Assembly: GCF_033763495.1 (NCBI RefSeq)
Contig: NZ_JANRKL010000167.1
Coordinates: forward strand, 1 to 64,000
Reading direction: 5' to 3'
Length of the DNA stretch: 64,000 nt
Source: Haliscomenobacter sp033763495
Lineage (GTDB): Bacteria > Bacteroidota > Bacteroidia > Chitinophagales > Saprospiraceae
Every line of letters begins with the position of its first letter. The first letter of the stretch is position 1. Shown in pieces: positions 1 to 9,700 of the stretch. The notes beneath the pieces are model-generated. The model was not told the origin of the DNA. It saw nothing but the letters and a program-made list of their open reading frames with translations, and ran no database searches. The position numbers were made by a program, and so were the translations under genes.

Positions 1-707
1 TTGACACAAAGCAGGATATCGTGGGGCAACCAATCCTCCTCGTTCACATAGTGGGAGTCGTTGGTGGCAATCACTTTCAGGTTGTATTTTTTTGCAAAAC
101 CCAGCAGGGTTTGATTGATGTCTTCCTGACTGATGCCCAGGCCATCGATGTTCTCCAAACCGCGATGGCGCTGGATTTCGATGTAGTAGTCTTCGCCAAA
201 CAGGTCGATCCACCAACGCAATTGTTTTTCGGCTTCCTCTAGTTTGCCGTGCATGATCAACTGGGGAACTTCGGCCCCAATACAACAACTGCTGGCGATC
301 AAACCTTCATGGTATTGCACCAGCAACTCCTTGTCGATACGGGGGTATTTGCCGTATAAACCTTCAATGAATCCCAGGGAACAAAGTTTGGACAGGTTTT
401 CGTATCCCTTGGCGTTTTTGGCCAGAAGCAACTGGTGGTAGCGCTCATCGGATTCACCTTTGGCACGGGAGAAAGCTTTTTGGTGCCGGTCTTTAACCAG
501 GTAAAATTCACAACCAATAATGGGTTTGAGGTTGCGTTTTTTGGCCTCCGCTACAAATTTAAATGCCCCGAACATGTTGCCGTGGTCGGTCAGTGCAACG
601 GCCTTTTGTTCGTCTTTTACGGCTTTGTCCATCATTTGGGTAATGGAAGAAGCACCGTCCAAAAGAGAGAATTGAGTATGACAATGGAGGTGGAGAAAAT
701 CGGGCAT
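1..707 (-). CDS. dnaE: DNA polymerase III alpha subunit, N-terminal part (cut by window edge)
   Basis: This is the first 235 or so codons of the replicative DNA polymerase III alpha subunit; the rest lies beyond position 1. The start at 707 gives MPDFLHLHCHTQFSLLDGAS, the opening of the PHP domain with its metal-binding His-x-His. It continues with the typical ALTDHGNMFGAF motif, then IIGCEFYLV and the ATNDSHYV motif near the window edge. The family is known to carry PHP, polymerase palm/fingers, HhH and OB domains, of which only PHP is visible here. The gene is divergent from the peptidase gene at 931, and the 220-bp region between them should hold both promoters. The family assignment rests on the contiguous PHP motifs and is secure. 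Confidence 0.95.
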   Translation of the reverse strand, partial: MPDFLHLHCHTQFSLLDGASSITQMMDKAVKDEQKAVALTDHGNMFGAFKFVAEAKKRNLKPIIGCEFYLVKDRHQKAFSRAKGESDERYHQLLLAKNAKGYENLSKLCSLGFIEGLYGKYPRIDKELLVQYHEGLIASSCCIGAEVPQLIMHGKLEEAEKQLRWWIDLFGEDYYIEIQRHRGLENIDGLGISQEDINQTLLGFAKKYNLKVIATNDSHYVNEEDWLPHDILLCV

Positions 708-930
708 TTTTGTTTTTTATTGGCGGTCAGCAGATTAATCTAATCGGTCAAAAAGGCATCAAAAGCTTCTGGAAAGATACGGCGTTTTGTACTTTTTTGG
801 ACAAAAAAAAGAATTTTATTTACTAACATCTCAGAACAAAAAATAACTCAAACAAGTATAAATAAAGATGTACATTATACCAGAAAAATAGTCTCAGTTC
901 CTTTTTTCAACCAGCCTTACAATCAACTTT

Positions 931-2271
931 ATGTGTGATACCTTCGTCAAAATAACCTCCAGCAAGCTCATTTTTGGCAAAAACTCTGACCGTGAACCGA
1001 ATGAAGCCCAGGCTATAGTTCGGTTTCCCCGCCAGGAACCCACTGAAAAAAAACTCCAATGCACGTATATCGAAATCCCTCAGGCAGCACTGACTTATGA
1101 GGTCATTTTGTCGAAACCTTTCCAGATGTGGGGGGCAGAAATGGGCGCCAACGAACATGGCCTGGTCATTGGCAATGAAGCGGTATTCACCAAGATTAGT
1201 TTCCAAAAGAAAAATCAGGGATTGACTGGGATGGACATGCTGCGTTTGGCGCTGGAACGTTGCAGTTCTGCGGATGCAGCACTTGAATTGATGATCCAAC
1301 TTTTGGCCGACTACGGCCAGGATGCTTGTGGTGGCTACCGCAATCGCCGTTTTTTTTACCACAATAGTTTTTTGATCGCCGATCGCCATACAGCCTGGGT
1401 ATTTGAAACCGCCGGGCCACATTGGGTGGCCAAAAAAATCAAGGGGCACTATGCCATTTCCAATGGGCTTACCCTGGATACAGATTACGATCGCATCAGC
1501 TCACATGCAGAAGAATATGCAATAATGCGGGGCTGGAGTAAAAAGGGAGCTCCCTTTTCTTTTGCCAAAGCTTATTCAGATTGGTTTTATACCCGCATGA
1601 GCAAATGTAAAGTGCGGCGAAATTATTCTACCCAGGCCATCCAAAACAATCCAGCCCTGGACGCACTCAGCGCCATGCAAATCCTGCGTCAACATGGAGA
1701 TGAGCCTGAGAACCACTATGACCCTTCCCACGGCGGTACTGGCAATGTCTGTATGCATTCCACGGGACCAACCAACCCCAGCCAAACTACAGGGTCTATG
1801 GTATTTGAATTGCCACTGGATGGTAGTGCCCCAACACTATGGATGACTGGTACCTCAATGCCCTGCCTTTCGGTGTATTTGCCTTTCTTTTTTGGTGGAA
1901 AAACCCTGCTTACGCCTGATTGGCCCCAGCCTGGCAGCAAACCGGATGAATCATTGTGGTGGCAAGCCGAACGTTTGCACCGAAAAATTGCCCTCAATTA
2001 TGCTAGAGGCCGTCAATTGATCGTTACTGATTTACAAGGAATGCAAGAGGAATGGATGCAAAATGTGGCTGGAAAGATAAGCCAAGGTGTCAAGTCTCAA
2101 GACCTGGACGATTACTCAGCACAGGCTTTGAAGCAGTACCAAAATTGGCTGAATGACACTTGGCAGAAAACAGAAATACAACAGCTTCCAGTCCGTTCTA
2201 GAGCCTCCTTGTACGCCTTGTTTCAATACATCAACGATCGTAAGGTGGATTTACGGGGCGTTAAAAAATAA
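931..2271 (+). CDS. Secernin-like C69/U34 family peptidase (Ntn hydrolase)
   Basis: The product is a 446-aa protein starting MCDTF. In the dipeptidase A/secernin (C69) family, Met1 is removed and Cys2 becomes the N-terminal nucleophile, and that Cys is present here. Further family features are FGKNSDREPNE near residue 20, WGAEMGANEHGLVIGNEAV around residue 70, and an HSTGPTNPSQTTGSMV segment near residue 280. No signal peptide is seen, so the enzyme is probably cytoplasmic. The substrate is unknown; family members hydrolyse dipeptides or are uncharacterised secernins. The gene stands alone and is followed directly by a palindromic element (2274-2395). Confidence is high for the fold and moderate for peptidase activity. 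Confidence 0.85.
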   Translation: MCDTFVKITSSKLIFGKNSDREPNEAQAIVRFPRQEPTEKKLQCTYIEIPQAALTYEVILSKPFQMWGAEMGANEHGLVIGNEAVFTKISFQKKNQGLTGMDMLRLALERCSSADAALELMIQLLADYGQDACGGYRNRRFFYHNSFLIADRHTAWVFETAGPHWVAKKIKGHYAISNGLTLDTDYDRISSHAEEYAIMRGWSKKGAPFSFAKAYSDWFYTRMSKCKVRRNYSTQAIQNNPALDALSAMQILRQHGDEPENHYDPSHGGTGNVCMHSTGPTNPSQTTGSMVFELPLDGSAPTLWMTGTSMPCLSVYLPFFFGGKTLLTPDWPQPGSKPDESLWWQAERLHRKIALNYARGRQLIVTDLQGMQEEWMQNVAGKISQGVKSQDLDDYSAQALKQYQNWLNDTWQKTEIQQLPVRSRASLYALFQYINDRKVDLRGVKK

Positions 2272-2273
2272 AT

Positions 2274-2395
2274 TGTTCATTTTGCCAAAGGATTAGATGA
2301 GAAAACGGTCCATTTCAAGTGCCTTATCTAATCCTTTGGCTCAAGAAAAATGAACATTTATTTTTGCCCCACTACATCGGTAAAATTTTTATTTT
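2274..2395. repeat. Palindromic intergenic element, family A copy 1
   Basis: Arms GCCAAAGGATTAGAT (2284-2298) and ATCTAATCCTTTGGC (2326-2340) pair perfectly. Outer arms TGTTCATTTT and AAAATGAACA also pair, with a 5-base bulge. The spacer reads AACGGTCCATTTCAAGTG and the 3' tail reads TTTTTGCCCCACTACA. A second copy with the same arms, spacer and tail lies at 37288-37405, so this is a dispersed element and not a simple terminator. Confidence 0.85.
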
Positions 2396-2446
2396 GCAGA
2401 GTAGATACACCTAGCATCTGACCAAATCAGGTGCACAACCCAGGCT

Positions 2447-3175
2447 ATGAGAGTTATTCAAATTACCGATCTGCACATCGGACAGGAAGGAGAAGACACT
2501 TACTTTGTAGACGTAAGAGAAAATTTTCGACGCATCATTGCCGCAGTTCAAGAGCGTCGACCAAACTACCTGGTACTTTCTGGCGACCTCTGTTACAGCC
2601 AGGGAGACCTGGAAATTTATGCCTGGGTCAAAGAATGGGTGGATCAATTGAAGATTCCCTATGAAGTCATTGCTGGTAACCACGATGATTCAAAATTGTT
2701 AACCGAAGCCTTTCAACGACAAGCGGATTACCAACCGGATGGCCTATATTTTGCCCGCAATTGGGGAGGACGACCAGTTCTGTTTATGGATACTTCAACT
2801 TACAAAGTGGAAGCGCCCCAACTAGAGTGGTTGCAACAACAACTTCAACAATTGCAGGGCGACATCATCCTCTTTATCCATCATCCGCCAATGTTAGTGG
2901 GTACGCCCTTTATGGACAATAACCATCCTCTGGAAGATCGGGACCCCTTACAAGACATCCTGTGTGCTTACCCGGGCAACATCGACATCTTTTGCGGGCA
3001 TTATCATGTGGAACGTACCGTGCGTTGGAAAAACCTGCTGGTTCATCTTACTCCCTCCTGTTTTTTCCAGATCGATTCCAACGCCGAGGATTTTAAAGTC
3101 GATCATTACCGCATTGCTTTCCGAGAAATTTCCATCCAGCCCGATTTGACCATAAGCTCTGTACATTATCTTTAA
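2447..3175 (+). CDS. Calcineurin-like metallophosphoesterase (CpdA-type class III phosphodiesterase)
   Basis: This 242-aa protein shows the complete calcineurin-like metallophosphoesterase motif set in order: ITDLHIG (D-x-H) at residue 6, LSGDLCYSQGD (GD), AGNHDD (GNHD), IHHPPM and FCGHYHVERT (GHxH). This arrangement fits the CpdA/GpdQ subfamily, which hydrolyses 3',5'-cyclic nucleotides or other phosphodiesters with a di-metal centre. There is no signal peptide, so it should act in the cytoplasm. It is followed 8 bp later by the DUF4112 gene, suggesting co-transcription. The exact substrate (cAMP or another phosphodiester) cannot be read from the sequence. Confidence 0.9.
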   Translation: MRVIQITDLHIGQEGEDTYFVDVRENFRRIIAAVQERRPNYLVLSGDLCYSQGDLEIYAWVKEWVDQLKIPYEVIAGNHDDSKLLTEAFQRQADYQPDGLYFARNWGGRPVLFMDTSTYKVEAPQLEWLQQQLQQLQGDIILFIHHPPMLVGTPFMDNNHPLEDRDPLQDILCAYPGNIDIFCGHYHVERTVRWKNLLVHLTPSCFFQIDSNAEDFKVDHYRIAFREISIQPDLTISSVHYL

Positions 3176-3183
3176 CGACAGTC

Positions 3184-3624
3184 ATGGACGATTTACAATT
3201 TTTGGATAAGTTGGCCGATTTTTTGGACAACCGTTTTCGGATTCCCTTCACCCGCATTCGTTTTGGAATGGATGCCCTGATTGGCTTGGTTCCTTATGTA
3301 GGTGATGTGTTTACCTTTTTGGTTTCGGGTGTTCTGGTGGTTGTTTTGGTGCGCAAAGGGGCCAGCGGTATGTTAGGGGTAAAAATGGTGGGCAATATCC
3401 TGCTTGATGGGGTAGTGGGTTCAGTACCCTTGCTGGGTGACCTTTTTGACATTCGCTACAAAGCAAACTACCGCAATGTACAATTGATGAAGGAGCACTA
3501 CGCGCAAGGCAAACACGGTGGCAGCGCGTGGTGGGTCATTTTTTTGATCCTGGGAGCTTTGATGCTGATGCTTTTTTTGTCCATTTATGTGGTTGGAAAG
3601 CTGCTGTGGTGGATTTTTTCATAA
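3184..3624 (+). CDS. DUF4112 small membrane protein
   Basis: A 146-aa protein. Residues 1-40 are amphipathic (LDKLADFLDNRFRIPFTRIR), followed by GMDALIGLVPYVGDVFTFLVSG and a second GSVPLLGDLFDIRYKANYRN segment, the two signature stretches of DUF4112. Hydrophobic segments at about 45-65, 75-95 and 115-140 indicate an inner-membrane protein. The C-terminus (VVGKLLWWIFS) is hydrophobic. It sits between the phosphoesterase (8 bp upstream) and fdhD (10 bp downstream) and is probably in the same transcript. The function of DUF4112 proteins is not known to me; the neighbours do not suggest one. Confidence 0.8.
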   Translation: MDDLQFLDKLADFLDNRFRIPFTRIRFGMDALIGLVPYVGDVFTFLVSGVLVVVLVRKGASGMLGVKMVGNILLDGVVGSVPLLGDLFDIRYKANYRNVQLMKEHYAQGKHGGSAWWVIFLILGALMLMLFLSIYVVGKLLWWIFS

Positions 3625-3634
3625 AAGGAAAAGA

Positions 3635-4483
3635 ATGTACCAAACACCCACGCGAGAAAAAAACATCATTAAATATCGTCACCATAATTTTGCTTCCCAA
3701 AATGATTATTTGGCAAGCGAAGAGCCACTCGAAATACAACTTGCTTATGGCCCCCTTGGCCAACGCCAGTTAATGAGCTTAGCCGTTACAATGCGCACGC
3801 CCGGAGCAGATTTTGATTTGGTGTACGGTTTCTTATTCACGGAGGGATTGGTTCAAGGCCGGAAGGAGGTCCTGCAAATGCGCTATCCAGGGGTGCAACT
3901 CAACCCGGAAGCACAAGAAAACAGCATTTTGATAGAGTTACACCCATCTGCACAATTCGATGCAGCAAGATTGCAACGGCATTTTTACACCAGCTCCAGT
4001 TGTGGCGTATGTGGTAAGGCCAGTTTGGAGATGGTGCAAAACCAGTCTGCTTTTTTATTGCCAGCCCATCAACCCATCATTTCCCCTCAAACATTGTTGC
4101 GATTACCCGAAGCCTTACTTCAGCAACAATCTCTGTTCAACCATACCGGAGGAATTCACGCGGCTGGATTGTTTTCAAGTAGCGGGGATTTGTTGTACCT
4201 GCGGGAAGATGTGGGTCGGCACAATGCCGTGGACAAGGTGATTGGGGCAGCGCTGCAAAAACAAACCTTGCCGTTCAGTGACACCATTCTCCTGGTGAGC
4301 GGTCGAGCTGGTTTTGAACTGGTTCAAAAAGCAGTCATAGCGGGCATCCCGATCATGGCGGCAGTAGGCGCCCCCTCCAGTTTAGCGGTTGAATTGGCTG
4401 AGGCACATAACCTGACCTTGGTTGGCTTTTTGCGCGAGGGGGGCTTCAACATCTATTCTGGAGGGGAGCGGATTGAGCTTTGA
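3635..4483 (+). CDS. fdhD: Formate dehydrogenase accessory sulfurtransferase FdhD
   Basis: This 282-aa protein matches FdhD, which carries sulfur from IscS to the molybdenum cofactor of formate dehydrogenases. Visible hallmarks are SEEPLEIQLAYG near residue 27, MRTPGADFDLVYGFLFTEGL, the CxxC motif in SSSCGVCGK around residue 125, FNHTGGIHAAGL, and REDVGRHNAVDKVIG. The start at 3635 is preceded by AAAGGAAAAG and lies 10 bp after the DUF4112 stop; an upstream in-frame extension to 3587 would overlap that gene and adds no conserved sequence. No formate dehydrogenase gene is in the window, so its client enzyme is elsewhere in the genome. Confidence 0.95.
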   Translation: MYQTPTREKNIIKYRHHNFASQNDYLASEEPLEIQLAYGPLGQRQLMSLAVTMRTPGADFDLVYGFLFTEGLVQGRKEVLQMRYPGVQLNPEAQENSILIELHPSAQFDAARLQRHFYTSSSCGVCGKASLEMVQNQSAFLLPAHQPIISPQTLLRLPEALLQQQSLFNHTGGIHAAGLFSSSGDLLYLREDVGRHNAVDKVIGAALQKQTLPFSDTILLVSGRAGFELVQKAVIAGIPIMAAVGAPSSLAVELAEAHNLTLVGFLREGGFNIYSGGERIEL

Positions 4484-4485
4484 AG

Positions 4486-4515
4486 AAGGCTTTTGAAGCC
4501 TTATATCTATTTTAT
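4486..4515. terminator. Short hairpin between convergent genes
   Basis: AAGGCTT (4486-4492), a 3-base loop and AAGCCTT (4496-4502) form a perfect 7-bp stem, followed by an AT-rich run. It sits in the 28-bp gap between convergent fdhD and the hydrolase gene and may terminate both. Confidence 0.5.
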
Positions 4516-5921
4516 TGTTTTTTCATCCACAAATTGAGCACCCGACCGTTGGAGACTCGCAAACCTTGGATCATCCCGTTCGGATCCCGTTCAAAACGCA
4601 AGGTACTCATAAAGGATGGCCCGCTAAAACGATCCTTATCCACGTGCTGAATGCTGAATTTGCCATTGTAGCGATGTACGCCAACCAAGCTATCTCCTTC
4701 CATTTGAAGAGTATATGTAGTTGCCAGTTCTGGGCAATAATACTGTCCGGCATAGTCCTCCAAGGGGCCAGGAGGACTGGGTGGACCTTTAGAAGCCGAT
4801 CGATTCAGGACAGCCAAACTGGGCGCAGGTTCGGTAAAACGATCCGCCAAAAGGATATCGGCAATGCGTTCACAGGTAAGCTGGCTATTGAAGTTGGCAA
4901 AATTACCTTTGACTAAAATGGCGAGGTCCTGCTGTGGAAAATACACCATGGCCGCCCTGTAACCTGCACTGGCCCCAGTATGCTGAATACGGCGTAGACC
5001 ACGATAGGGCAGTGTTTCCAGGCCAAAGGCATAGTTTAAGCTATCTCCATTGCTGAGTACCCCACGTTGGAACATTTGTTGAATAGCTCGCTGGCCGCCT
5101 ACTTTGCCATCGCGGTAATTGTTGCACCAACGGGCCAGATCGGGTAGGGTAGTGTAGATGCCTCCTGCGCCTAGGACTGTACTGTTGTCGTACAATTTGA
5201 TCCATATGTTTTGGTCGCTCATGGCATATGAATCGGCCGTGCCAGGAAACAACTCTCCTTGAATATCCATTACATAGGTATCGTTCATGCCCAAAGGACG
5301 AAAAATTTCTTCGCGCATCCAGTCTTCAAATTTTTTCCCACTCGCTTTTTGAATGATTTCCGCCAACAGCATGTAGGCTGTGTTGCAATAACTGTAACGG
5401 CTGCCAGGAGGGAAGTTGAGTTCCTGGCTGTGTTTTACCAAATTCAGCGCTTCCTCTTGATGTACCGCATCTCCTTGTTTCCAGCCTACCAATTCCAACA
5501 TGCCATAAATCTCGCGCAAGCCACTGGTATGGTGCACCAGATGCCGAATGGTGATAGGTTGACCAAAATCAGGCACCTCAGGCAGGTATTTCTGGATGTT
5601 GTCGTCCAGGTTTAACTGTTGGCGTTGCGCTAGGAGCACGATGGCAAAACAAGTGATTTGTTTGGCCAGGGAGCCGATATCGGATACGGTGTTGGGGGTA
5701 AAAAGTAAGCCATGCTCCAGATTGGACAAACCATAACCTTTGGAAAACATCAGCTGCCCTCCTTTCAAGATGCCAACGGCCAGGCCCGGGTTGCTGCCTT
5801 GTTGGTAAATGGAAAAAAGAGAATCAATTCGAGGGACGTAGGGGGCGATCCAGCGGTGGTGCTGGGCAGAGACTGGGCTCCAAAAAATAAGCGCCAACAA
5901 TAGACAGATGTAATGTTTCAT
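4512..5921 (-). CDS. Secreted serine hydrolase, beta-lactamase (class C/PBP4-like) fold
   Basis: A 469-aa protein with a Sec signal peptide (MKHYICLLLALIFWSPVSAQ, cut after Ala-Gln). The beta-lactamase-related domain spans about residues 30-365: nucleophile motif SLAK (Ser84-x-x-Lys87), the YxN motif as SYCNTAY near residue 178, and HTGAS near 317 in place of the KTG box. A C-terminal domain of about 90 residues (LEDYAGQYYCPELATTY onward) is the DUF3471-like beta domain often attached to such hydrolases. The family includes esterases, D-aminopeptidases and penicillin-binding-like proteins; resistance to beta-lactams is not implied. Monocistronic by position. Family assignment is secure, substrate unknown. 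Confidence 0.9.
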   Translation of the reverse strand: MKHYICLLLALIFWSPVSAQHHRWIAPYVPRIDSLFSIYQQGSNPGLAVGILKGGQLMFSKGYGLSNLEHGLLFTPNTVSDIGSLAKQITCFAIVLLAQRQQLNLDDNIQKYLPEVPDFGQPITIRHLVHHTSGLREIYGMLELVGWKQGDAVHQEEALNLVKHSQELNFPPGSRYSYCNTAYMLLAEIIQKASGKKFEDWMREEIFRPLGMNDTYVMDIQGELFPGTADSYAMSDQNIWIKLYDNSTVLGAGGIYTTLPDLARWCNNYRDGKVGGQRAIQQMFQRGVLSNGDSLNYAFGLETLPYRGLRRIQHTGASAGYRAAMVYFPQQDLAILVKGNFANFNSQLTCERIADILLADRFTEPAPSLAVLNRSASKGPPSPPGPLEDYAGQYYCPELATTYTLQMEGDSLVGVHRYNGKFSIQHVDKDRFSGPSFMSTLRFERDPNGMIQGLRVSNGRVLNLWMKKQ

Positions 5922-6046
5922 GGTTACCTGGTTACGTAGGGCGAATCACTGGCGCGCCCTATGTAAAGGTAGTATTTTATGTTTATTCTCAAATCGGCGC
6001 AAACAAATCATGCAGCTGCAAAAAACGTCCGATATGATCCAGTTGT

Positions 6047-6739
6047 TTAGGTGGTGGAGGAACACGCTAATAGAAACGCCAAATTTGCTGCGCCATTTCC
6101 TACAAAGGCTCCTATTTCCGCTCCTGGACACGCAATTGAAACACTACCCCAACCGCGCTGACCAATGCTGTTGTTTCCCGTACAAGGGTCAACGTTTATG
6201 TAGGTCAAATCATCGACCAAGCCCCATCCAATGGCTTTCAAAAAAGCTTCTTTGCGGGTCCAGATTTGCGCAAAAGCGGGTAGGTTTTCGCCGTTCTTGC
6301 AATACTGCTTTTCCGGCGCACTCAGCACAAAATCAGCAGTAATCGCATCAATGTACTCGGGAATGCTTTCTAAGTCAACACCGATCGGATCTTGCGCAAT
6401 GCCGATGAGGAAGGAGCTTGAGGTATGGCTTACATTGAAATGCAACCCCTGATCCTGGAGTGCTGGTTTGCCTTGGGCATTGTAACTAAACTGAATTCCA
6501 GCTGGATCAGTGTTCAATTTTATCCCCAAACATTTGCGCAGCGTTGCGCGGCACCATAACCAGGTGTTGCGGGCTTCTGCTGGCATTTTTTGAGCACTAG
6601 CTCGTTCTGCATTCGAAAGAAAAGCCCACAAATCCTCAGTTAGCGTGGTGTAAGGGCGGCCATAAATCAGCAAAGGCTGGTTGCTGTGTATTATTGCAGC
6701 GGTAGTCAATGATTTCCACCTGGGCTTGATGCTTTCCAT
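6047..6739 (-). CDS. 4'-phosphopantetheinyl transferase (Sfp type)
   Basis: This protein of about 230 aa transfers phosphopantetheine from CoA onto carrier-protein serines. Motifs visible are LRKCLG, FNVSHTSSSFLIGIA (motif 1, with the SH pair), IGVDLESIPEY (motif 2, metal-binding GVDLE) and WTRKEAFLKAIGWGL (motif 3, W-x-x-KEA-x-K). It lies directly downstream of and overlaps the 3' end of the NRPS gene by about 100 bp in another frame, so the two are surely co-transcribed, and the NRPS carrier domain is its likely target. I chose the Met at 6739; an alternative in-frame Met at 6775 gives a longer overlap. The protein lacks any secretion signal. Confidence 0.88.
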   Translation of the reverse strand: MESIKPRWKSLTTAAIIHSNQPLLIYGRPYTTLTEDLWAFLSNAERASAQKMPAEARNTWLWCRATLRKCLGIKLNTDPAGIQFSYNAQGKPALQDQGLHFNVSHTSSSFLIGIAQDPIGVDLESIPEYIDAITADFVLSAPEKQYCKNGENLPAFAQIWTRKEAFLKAIGWGLVDDLTYINVDPCTGNNSIGQRGWGSVSIACPGAEIGAFVGNGAANLAFLLACSSTT

Positions 6740-9700
6740 GTTTTGATGCTTGAAGTGCTGTGCACACAATTTCATTCAGACGCGCCTCCAATACTCCCGC
6801 AAAGACCTGATCGTTGGGTGCCACAAAAATGTGATTGTGATTCCCGGGAACCACATGTGCGTTTATTCCATTTTGAAGGTAGGGATCCCAACCGTAATGC
6901 TTCCGATCGCGAATGTAGAAGCTTGCTTTTTCGGCTTTAAACAAGTCAATTCGGGTGGCAATAGGTTCAAGTTTGTATTGTGCGAGTGCTCGGGTCAACG
7001 CGATGGTGGATGCACTCACGGTGTAAGATCCTCGTTCCTGATTACTAGGAGCCTCCTCGGAAGGTAGTTTTACCAACTTGAGTTTTGACAAAGTAGAATA
7101 AAGGCTCACCAATAAGTTGTTCTTTTTCTGCATCAGGAAGCGCCGACGCTCACGCCGTTCTTCCTTTAAAAAAGCTTGTACGGCAAAAGTCAACTTGGCG
7201 ATAGGGGTAAGCACCGCTTCGACCATGCGTTGAGACCATCCTTTCGATGCTTGGGCAAAAGCTGCTGACGAGTCAACCAAACCAGCAAAAGCTACCTCCT
7301 CCTGATTGGCTTCCAGTTGCTTGGTTATTTCAAAAACAATAAAACCACCAATAGAATACCCCAACAAATGATAAGGCCCATTGGGTTGAATTTTTTTGAT
7401 TTCCTGGAGGTAATCGGCCGCAATGCCGGGAATGGTCCATTGCTGGCCTTGCCCTGCTTCTACCTTCCTGGCCTGCAAGGCATAGATGGGGCGGTCAGGA
7501 TCGAGGTAGCGTGCCAATGATTGAAACATCAGTACATTCAGGCCAGCCCCATGAATCAAAAAAATGGGGGCTAAACTGCCCTTCGTCCTAATGGGAACCA
7601 TCACATTCCACAAATGCTCGACGGTTCTGCTGTTCACCAATTCTGCTAATTTTCGGATGGTAGGGTACGTGATCAATGAAGCAAGGGGAAATTCAATGTC
7701 AAATTCCTTTTTGAGGTTGGCCACGAGTTGCACCGCCAATAGCGAATGCCCTCCCAATTCAAAAAAATCATCTTCTACACTGATGTTGTCTCTTTTGAAC
7801 AATTTGCACCAAAGCTCATGCAAATAGCTCTCAACCGGGCCTTCTGGCAATAGAAGCACTTCCACCCGGTTTGTTCTGGTTTGCGCCAGTAAACTTTCCA
7901 ATTTTCGGGCATCTACTTTACCATTCGAGGTCAGTGGAATTTCGGCGATCATCAGGATGGTTTCAGGCACCATGTAGTCGGGCACTTGAGTACTCAGTTT
8001 TTCACGAATTGTGCTTGAATTGCATTCAGCGTTTTCAGCCAAAACAAAGGCAGCCAGGCTGGGCGTCCCGTTGGGCGCCTGAACAACTTGTACTACCGCG
8101 TCAGATACGCCTTCAACACCTTTGATCTGACTACTGATTTCATCCAGTCCAATCCGAAACCCACGGATTTTCACCTGGCGGTCAAAGCGACCGAGGTAAT
8201 AGACGGTACCATCAGTTGCCGCTACTACAGTGTCACCTGTAGAATGGCTTCTAATGGTACGTCCTTGGTGATCAAAGTGATTCATAAACGAGGCATGGGC
8301 TTTGTCGGTAGGGTCTGCCCCTACATATCCAAAAGACACCGCATCTCCCATGATGTGTAAAATTCCCGCCAATCCTTGCGGGAGTGTTGATCCCCACTGA
8401 TCAACTATTCGAATCGAATATCCAGGCAATGGTTTTCCAATCGCAATCCGGTCGGCTGGTTTTTTGGAAGTTTTGATCTCTTCAGCCAAAGCAATTACGG
8501 TACATTCCGTTGGCCCGTAGCTATTGATCAAGCGATGCCCCGGATTGGATTCGCTCCAGGTAGTCCAATCTTCTTTGTACATGGCTTCGCCACCAATAAT
8601 CGTCAGGCGCAATGATGGGGAAGCATTGGCCAAAGAATAGGCATTGCTCATGAGCCATTGCCGCCAATAAGCAGTTGGTAAGTCCAATACGGTGATGCCT
8701 TCCTCAACGATTACTTTCGCCAACTCATCTGGAAGCAACCAGGACTCCTCGCGCAGGTACAAAGCTGCTCCAGAGCACAAGGCCATAAATGTTTCCTCAA
8801 TAGAAGTATCAAAAGCCAGATGAGCGAATTGAATGACCTTGTCCTGAGCGCTCATGTTGTACAGCCCCAGAGCGGCATCTACAAAAGTTGTCAGCGACTT
8901 GCGGCTGATACCCACTCCTTTGGGTAAGCCGCTAGAACCACTGGTGAACAGAATATAAGCACCGGCATCAGGGTATGGCTTCAATTCTGGGGTTTGTTCA
9001 ACGGTTTTTACATGTTGAATGCGCAATACATTCAAATCTTCAAACGGAAAGTCGCGCTCAGTAATGAATACTATGGCATTGGGCTTGGCTCTGCTGCAGA
9101 TCAGCTTGATCCGCTCTTCTGGCAATTTAAAATCCAGCGGCACAACGGTAGCACCTACAAAAAGGCTCGCCAAAAAAGCTTTGAAATAGTCATAAGTACG
9201 TGCTACTTCGACCATCAAAATATGACCTTCACCAATGCCTTGTGCGTTCAACCAGGCTGCCGTAATTTGTACATCGCGGCTCAGTTGTTGGTAAGAAATT
9301 TTTTGGCCTCGATCAACGATGGCCGTATGCTGCGGGTACATTTTAGCCACTTCAAAAATTCGAAAAAGTGGATCCAAAGAAGTTTGAGGCAGGGAGTGGG
9401 TGGGCTGATTGAGTACATCGAGCCAGGCTTGCTCGCTTTCAGCCGACATCAAAGGCAGTGTTGTCCATGCAGCCCCCTGGTTTTTCGCCGCTGATTGAAC
9501 GAACCATTCCAGGGCTTGGAATACCTCCGCACTCAGCCCTTTGATGGAGGCTCCTTCAGGGCTCAACTGTACAAGCAGCACGCCATCAGGTACAAACGAA
9601 ACATCAGCACCCGCTTCGGCGATGTATATCTGTGGCTGTTTTCCGCTCACATTGGCCAAAGTTGGGTACCGCAACATCAGATCTGAACGATAAGTAATGG

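Noticed and set aside
2274..2395. Simple rho-independent terminator for the secernin-like gene
   Set aside because: The same element with spacer and tail recurs upstream of an unrelated gene at 37288, so a dispersed repeat is the better explanation.
4512..5921. Antibiotic-resistance beta-lactamase
   Set aside because: The KTG box is replaced by HTG and a DUF3471-like domain is attached, as in many esterase or peptidase-like relatives; resistance cannot be claimed.
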